A DNA stretch of 64,000 nucleotides, from contig NZ_CP197417.1 of the NCBI RefSeq assembly GCF_052161615.1, positions 868,001 to 932,000 of the forward strand, in the 5' to 3' direction. The first letter of the stretch is position 1; each line of letters opens with the position of its first letter. The stretch is from Aeoliella sp052161615 (lineage in GTDB: Bacteria; Planctomycetota; Planctomycetia; Pirellulales; Lacipirellulaceae). The translations under genes were made by a program, and so were the position numbers. The notes below the pieces were generated by a model. That model was not told the origin of the DNA, searched no databases, and worked only from the letters and a program-made list of their open reading frames with translations. Positions 60,968-64,000 of this stretch are shown in pieces.

Positions 60968-62407
60968 TTAGTGTCCGTGTTCTTTGAGATACGTTTCGAG
61001 GTACTTCGCGCGGTACGGATACTCGTCGAAGGGGGCATTCTCAGGCCGCGGGTCGCCCGTTTGCTCAAGGTACTCCATGAGCTTAGTTCGTAGCTCCGCC
61101 ACGGTCGCCGCGTGCGCGGGGTCGGACGCCAAGTTCTTCACTTGATCGGGATCGGCCTGGCAGTCGTAAAGTTCGACCGCCGGCCGCTTGCCGAAACTCA
61201 GTTCGAAGAACGGCGCGATTTGCGGGTCGTTTTGGTGCTCGATGAAGAACTGTTTCGTGGGTCCATCGTCGGTGTCCGCGAACTTGTCGATCGGGTGGGT
61301 TGCCCCCGACGCCACGCCGGTCGGCCAGCGATCGGGCTCGAAGTTCTGAATGAGCAGCCAGCGATCGGTGCGAATCGCTCGCGACGGATAGCCATCCATC
61401 GAAGGCATCGCCTGAGCGGGAGTGTGGCGTTCGCGACCATAAACCACGAAGTCGCGGTCTTGCTCTGCGCTCTGTGTTTCGGAAGTCACCATCGGCAGCA
61501 GAGACCGCCCCGTCATCTCGTCAGGCACCGCGACGCCCGCGGCTTCGAGGAATGTCGGCGCGAGATCCGTAAGCGACACGAAGTCGTCTACTACTTGGCC
61601 TGGCTCAATCCGCGCGCCCCATCGCATCGCCAGCGGCACGCGCGAACCCCAGTCGTACAAATTGCCTTTGCAGCGCGGGAAGGGCATGCCGTGATCGCCG
61701 GTTATCACGATCAGCGTGTTCTCGAGCTCGCCCGCTTCTTCCAGTTGCTGCATGGCCGCCGCAACATCGCGATCCCATCGGGCCACCTCGAAGTAGTAGT
61801 CGGCCAAGTCGCTACGTATCTCGGGCGTGTCGGGATAGAAGTCGGGGACGCGAATCTTCGCGGGGTCGATGCCCGACTTTATTCCAGCTCCCTTTTCGTA
61901 GGGGCGATGTGGGTCGGCTGTGCCGAACCAGAAGCAGAACGGCTTGCTCTTGTCGCGTTCGCGGAAGAACTTGGCGAACGATTTGGGAGGGCCGCACGGA
62001 TGTTTTTTGTACCCTAAGGCCAACGGATCGCCCGGCCCCCACACCTTGCGCCAGTGCCCGATTTGGTAGCCCGCGTCACGAAGCAGGAACATGAAGTTGG
62101 GGTGCCGCGGATCGAGCGAGCTGTGGAGGTTCGCTCCCTCGTCCAATCGGTAAAACTGCTGCCCCGTCAGGATGGAGTTGCGGCTTGGGGTGCACGACGG
62201 GCTCGAAACGTACGCCCGCTGAAAGAGTACCCCTTCACTAGCGATGCGGTCGAACGCCGGTGTCTCGGCCGTTTCGTCGGCATACGCGGCGGCGTGGGGC
62301 CAACCCCAATCGTCGGCCAAGCAGAACAGAATGTTGGGCCGGTCCGCGGCCGTGGTCGCTGAACTCAACACCAACGCGAGCAACAATCCGGCGAGGCGAG
62401 TTGTCAT
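60968..62407 (-). CDS. Formylglycine-dependent sulfatase
   Basis: A 479-residue exported arylsulfatase-like enzyme. After the signal (GLLLALVLSSATTA) comes RPNILFCLADDWGWPHAAAY with the metal-binding Asp pair. Cys72 in SPSCTPSRNSILTGQ is the residue converted to formylglycine (CTPSR motif). GDHGMPFPRCKGNLYDWGSRVPL supplies later metal and sulfate ligands. It should remove sulfate from a polysaccharide or other ester in the periplasm. Neighbouring DUF1080 fits the same use. Confidence 0.95.
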   Translation of the reverse strand: MTTRLAGLLLALVLSSATTAADRPNILFCLADDWGWPHAAAYADETAETPAFDRIASEGVLFQRAYVSSPSCTPSRNSILTGQQFYRLDEGANLHSSLDPRHPNFMFLLRDAGYQIGHWRKVWGPGDPLALGYKKHPCGPPKSFAKFFRERDKSKPFCFWFGTADPHRPYEKGAGIKSGIDPAKIRVPDFYPDTPEIRSDLADYYFEVARWDRDVAAAMQQLEEAGELENTLIVITGDHGMPFPRCKGNLYDWGSRVPLAMRWGARIEPGQVVDDFVSLTDLAPTFLEAAGVAVPDEMTGRSLLPMVTSETQSAEQDRDFVVYGRERHTPAQAMPSMDGYPSRAIRTDRWLLIQNFEPDRWPTGVASGATHPIDKFADTDDGPTKQFFIEHQNDPQIAPFFELSFGKRPAVELYDCQADPDQVKNLASDPAHAATVAELRTKLMEYLEQTGDPRPENAPFDEYPYRAKYLETYLKEHGH

Positions 62408-62471
62408 CCAACTTCTCCCGTGGTGTAAGTTCGTCTAGAAGGTGATGCGCGGAGCGTGCGAATCACTGGTC

Positions 62472-63227
62472 TCAGTTGCCTGCGGAGATCTCGGCCAGCA
62501 CTTCGTCGGAGATATCGAAGTTCGCCGAGACGCTTTGAACGTCGTCGTGATCGTCGAGGCGTTCCATTAACTTGAGCACGTTGCGAGCGTCGTCGCCGGA
62601 GACCTCGATGGTGTCGCGGGGAATCCACGTGAGCTCGCGGCTCGACGTTTCAATTTCGGCCGCTGCGAGCGCGTCGCACACGCCGCGGTAGCTATCGGGC
62701 TCGCAGATCACTTCGAACACCTCGCCCTCACGGCGGACATCGTCGGCACCCGCTTCGAGGGCCAAGTCCATGAGTGCCTCTTCATCCGCTTTGTCGGCGG
62801 CGATGAGAATCAGCCCTTTTCGGTCGAAGGTCCACGCCGCGCACCCCGTCGCGCCAAGCTTTCCGCCGCATACTTCGAACAGCTTGCGAATCTCGGGGGC
62901 GGTGCGATTGCGGTTGTCGGTCAGGATGTCGCACATGATGGCAACGCCCGCCGGGCCAATGCCCTCGTACAGCACTTCCTCGTAATTGCTGCCGTCGATT
63001 TCACCGGAGCCCTTCTTGATGGCCCGTTCGATGTTGTCCTTCGGCATCGAGATCGCTTTGGCATCGTTGATGGCGTAGCGAAGTCGAAGGTTGGAGTCGG
63101 GGTCGGGGCCACCCATCTTGGCAGCCACAATAATGGCCTTAGAGAGCTTGCTCCAGACTTTGCCACGCTTGGCGTCGATGACCGATTTTTTGTGGGCGAT
63201 GTTCGCCCAGTGCGAATGTCCAGCCAT
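62472..63227 (-). CDS. YebC/PmpR family protein
   Basis: A 251-residue cytoplasmic protein of standard length. MAGHSHWANIAHKKSVIDAKRGKVWSKLSKAI is the family start, followed by MPKDNIERAIKKGSG, NYEEVLYEGIGPAGVAIMCDILTDNRNRTAPEIRKLF and CAAWTFDRKGLI. Members are translation-associated or transcriptional regulators. It stands upstream of the sulfatase on the same strand, 64 bases apart. Confidence 0.96.
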   Translation of the reverse strand: MAGHSHWANIAHKKSVIDAKRGKVWSKLSKAIIVAAKMGGPDPDSNLRLRYAINDAKAISMPKDNIERAIKKGSGEIDGSNYEEVLYEGIGPAGVAIMCDILTDNRNRTAPEIRKLFEVCGGKLGATGCAAWTFDRKGLILIAADKADEEALMDLALEAGADDVRREGEVFEVICEPDSYRGVCDALAAAEIETSSRELTWIPRDTIEVSGDDARNVLKLMERLDDHDDVQSVSANFDISDEVLAEISAGN

Positions 63228-63236
63228 GGTAAATCA

Positions 63237-63300
63237 ATGTCCAATTTGCAATGACCAATGACCAGATTCGAAATCGAAGTGGTCAGTGGCAATTGGTTCT
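63237..63300. repeat. AATGACCAATGACC repeat, second copy
   Basis: Words AATGTCCAATTTGCAATGACC, AATGACCAG and GGCAATTGGTTCTTGG, facing each other, as in 43508-43579. Here it separates the YebC gene from the Lys/Pro/Ala-rich protein gene. Confidence 0.7.
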
Positions 63301-63312
63301 TGGGCAAGGCTC

Positions 63313-64000
63313 CTACTTCGGTTTGCGCTTGGTGATCTTTTTGGTCGGTTTGCCGGTGGACTTCTTCTTCACGCTTGGGCTTCCCCCGGAGGTCTTTTTG
63401 GCGACCTTCTTCTTGACGGTCTTCACGACCTTCTTTTTGACTTTCTTCTTCGGGGCCGGCGCGGGCGCTGGTGCCTTGGTGCTCGGCGACTTCGTGATCG
63501 GCTTTGCCGGCGGCGCGGCGACCTTCTTTTTCTTGTCGGGCGCGGCGACTGGTGCGGGTGCCTCGGCGGCCGGCTTCGTCGGTTGCTTGGTCACCGGCTT
63601 TTGCGGCGGTGCAGGCGCGGGGGGTGCCACCGGTGCGGGAGCCTGTTTGGGCTCGGGCTTCTTCGGAAGCCGCATCTTGCACTCGGGGTCAATCGCGAGC
63701 AGCAGTTTCTTGGTGTTGGGACCGTAAGGGCTCTTACCGACCTCGACACCAAGCTGGTGCAAGATGGTTGACATCTCGGTCCCCTTGCTCTTAGGCACGG
63801 CTCGCTCAAGACCGGGGATGTGCCACTGCGACGCTTCCTTCTCCGTGATCAGATCGAACGCCACGAAGGCAATCAACAACCCCTGGTTCGCCGGAATAGC
63901 ATGGCCACCCAGCGCGTTCTGCGTCACGTACGCCACGGTGAAGGGCGAGGTCCCTTCGTACTTCTCGATGGTCTTGGTGGCCTGGCCGAGGTTCTGCTTC
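63313..64000 (-). CDS. Lys/Pro/Ala-rich protein, 3' part
   Basis: The frame is open to the window end, so only the C-terminal 230 or so residues are visible. The first part (TVAYVTQNALGGHAIPANQGLLIAFVAFDLITEKEASQW) could be a folded domain that I cannot name. From about residue 110 on it is almost only Lys, Pro, Ala, Thr and Val, ending in KKVVKTVKKKVAKKTSGG and KKSTGKPTKKITKRKPK, like histone H1. Nucleic-acid binding is inferred from composition. Confidence 0.75.
   Translation of the reverse strand, partial: KQNLGQATKTIEKYEGTSPFTVAYVTQNALGGHAIPANQGLLIAFVAFDLITEKEASQWHIPGLERAVPKSKGTEMSTILHQLGVEVGKSPYGPNTKKLLLAIDPECKMRLPKKPEPKQAPAPVAPPAPAPPQKPVTKQPTKPAAEAPAPVAAPDKKKKVAAPPAKPITKSPSTKAPAPAPAPKKKVKKKVVKTVKKKVAKKTSGGSPSVKKKSTGKPTKKITKRKPK

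Overview
The window looks like chromosomal DNA of a member of the Planctomycetota, most likely order Pirellulales. Lineage-typical families are dense: DUF1592/DUF1588/DUF1585 and DUF1552 proteins, a Planctomycete-type cytochrome c, DUF1080, a sulfatase, DUF1573, DUF1569, Uma2 and two ECF sigma/anti-sigma pairs. The assignment rests on family content, not on a marker gene. I found no rRNA or tRNA gene that I could support, and no CRISPR array, prophage or intact insertion sequence.

Layout. 1-3.4 kb: end of a DUF1592-type gene, a GH43 glycosidase and a DUF1552 Tat protein whose C-terminus is frameshifted. 3.9-10 kb: a complete tripartite RND efflux operon (adaptor, pump, outer-membrane lipoprotein). 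10-13 kb: minus-strand cytochrome c / DUF1569 / glycosyltransferase cluster. 13-20 kb: DUF885 peptidase, Uma2, TauE/SafE exporter, a PIN toxin-antitoxin pair, a UGT-type glycosyltransferase and a TPR lipoprotein. 20.7-22.6 kb: a protein with a histone H1-like tail, and an ECF sigma/anti-sigma pair. 22.6-29.5 kb: a gene-poor, repeat-rich stretch with a low-molecular-weight phosphatase, a PD-(D/E)XK-like protein between 180-bp direct repeats, an MBL hydrolase and a two-gene operon joining a CarH-like B12 sensor to a PAS-GGDEF diguanylate cyclase. 29.5-37.4 kb: DUF1269, P1B ATPase, APC permease, SRAP, a Gly/Asn-rich secreted protein and an FHA protein. 37.8-45.2 kb: the glycine cleavage system (gcvT-gcvH-gcvPA-gcvPB) followed on the same strand by a lipoate-protein ligase family protein, interrupted by small accessory genes and repeats. 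45.5-52.7 kb: RNase R, a membrane protein between inverted repeats, a YhaM-type exoribonuclease, ProS and DUF4416. 52.7-60.1 kb: a DUF1573 protein, a metallophosphatase-like/tetraheme cytochrome fusion, a second ECF pair, an aquaglyceroporin and an MFS exporter. 60.2-64 kb: DUF1080, sulfatase, YebC and the end of a Lys/Pro/Ala-rich protein.

The least-described part is the intergenic DNA. At least six families of short structured repeats recur. Two of them keep their hairpins through compensatory base changes, and one of those sits only between convergent genes. Several accessory genes (Uma2, PD-(D/E)XK-like, a membrane protein, two small proteins) each lie alone between two copies of the same repeat, which suggests a repeat-associated mode of gene gain. 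The most interesting protein system is the translationally coupled B12-sensor/diguanylate-cyclase pair, which predicts light- or cobalamin-dependent c-di-GMP signalling.
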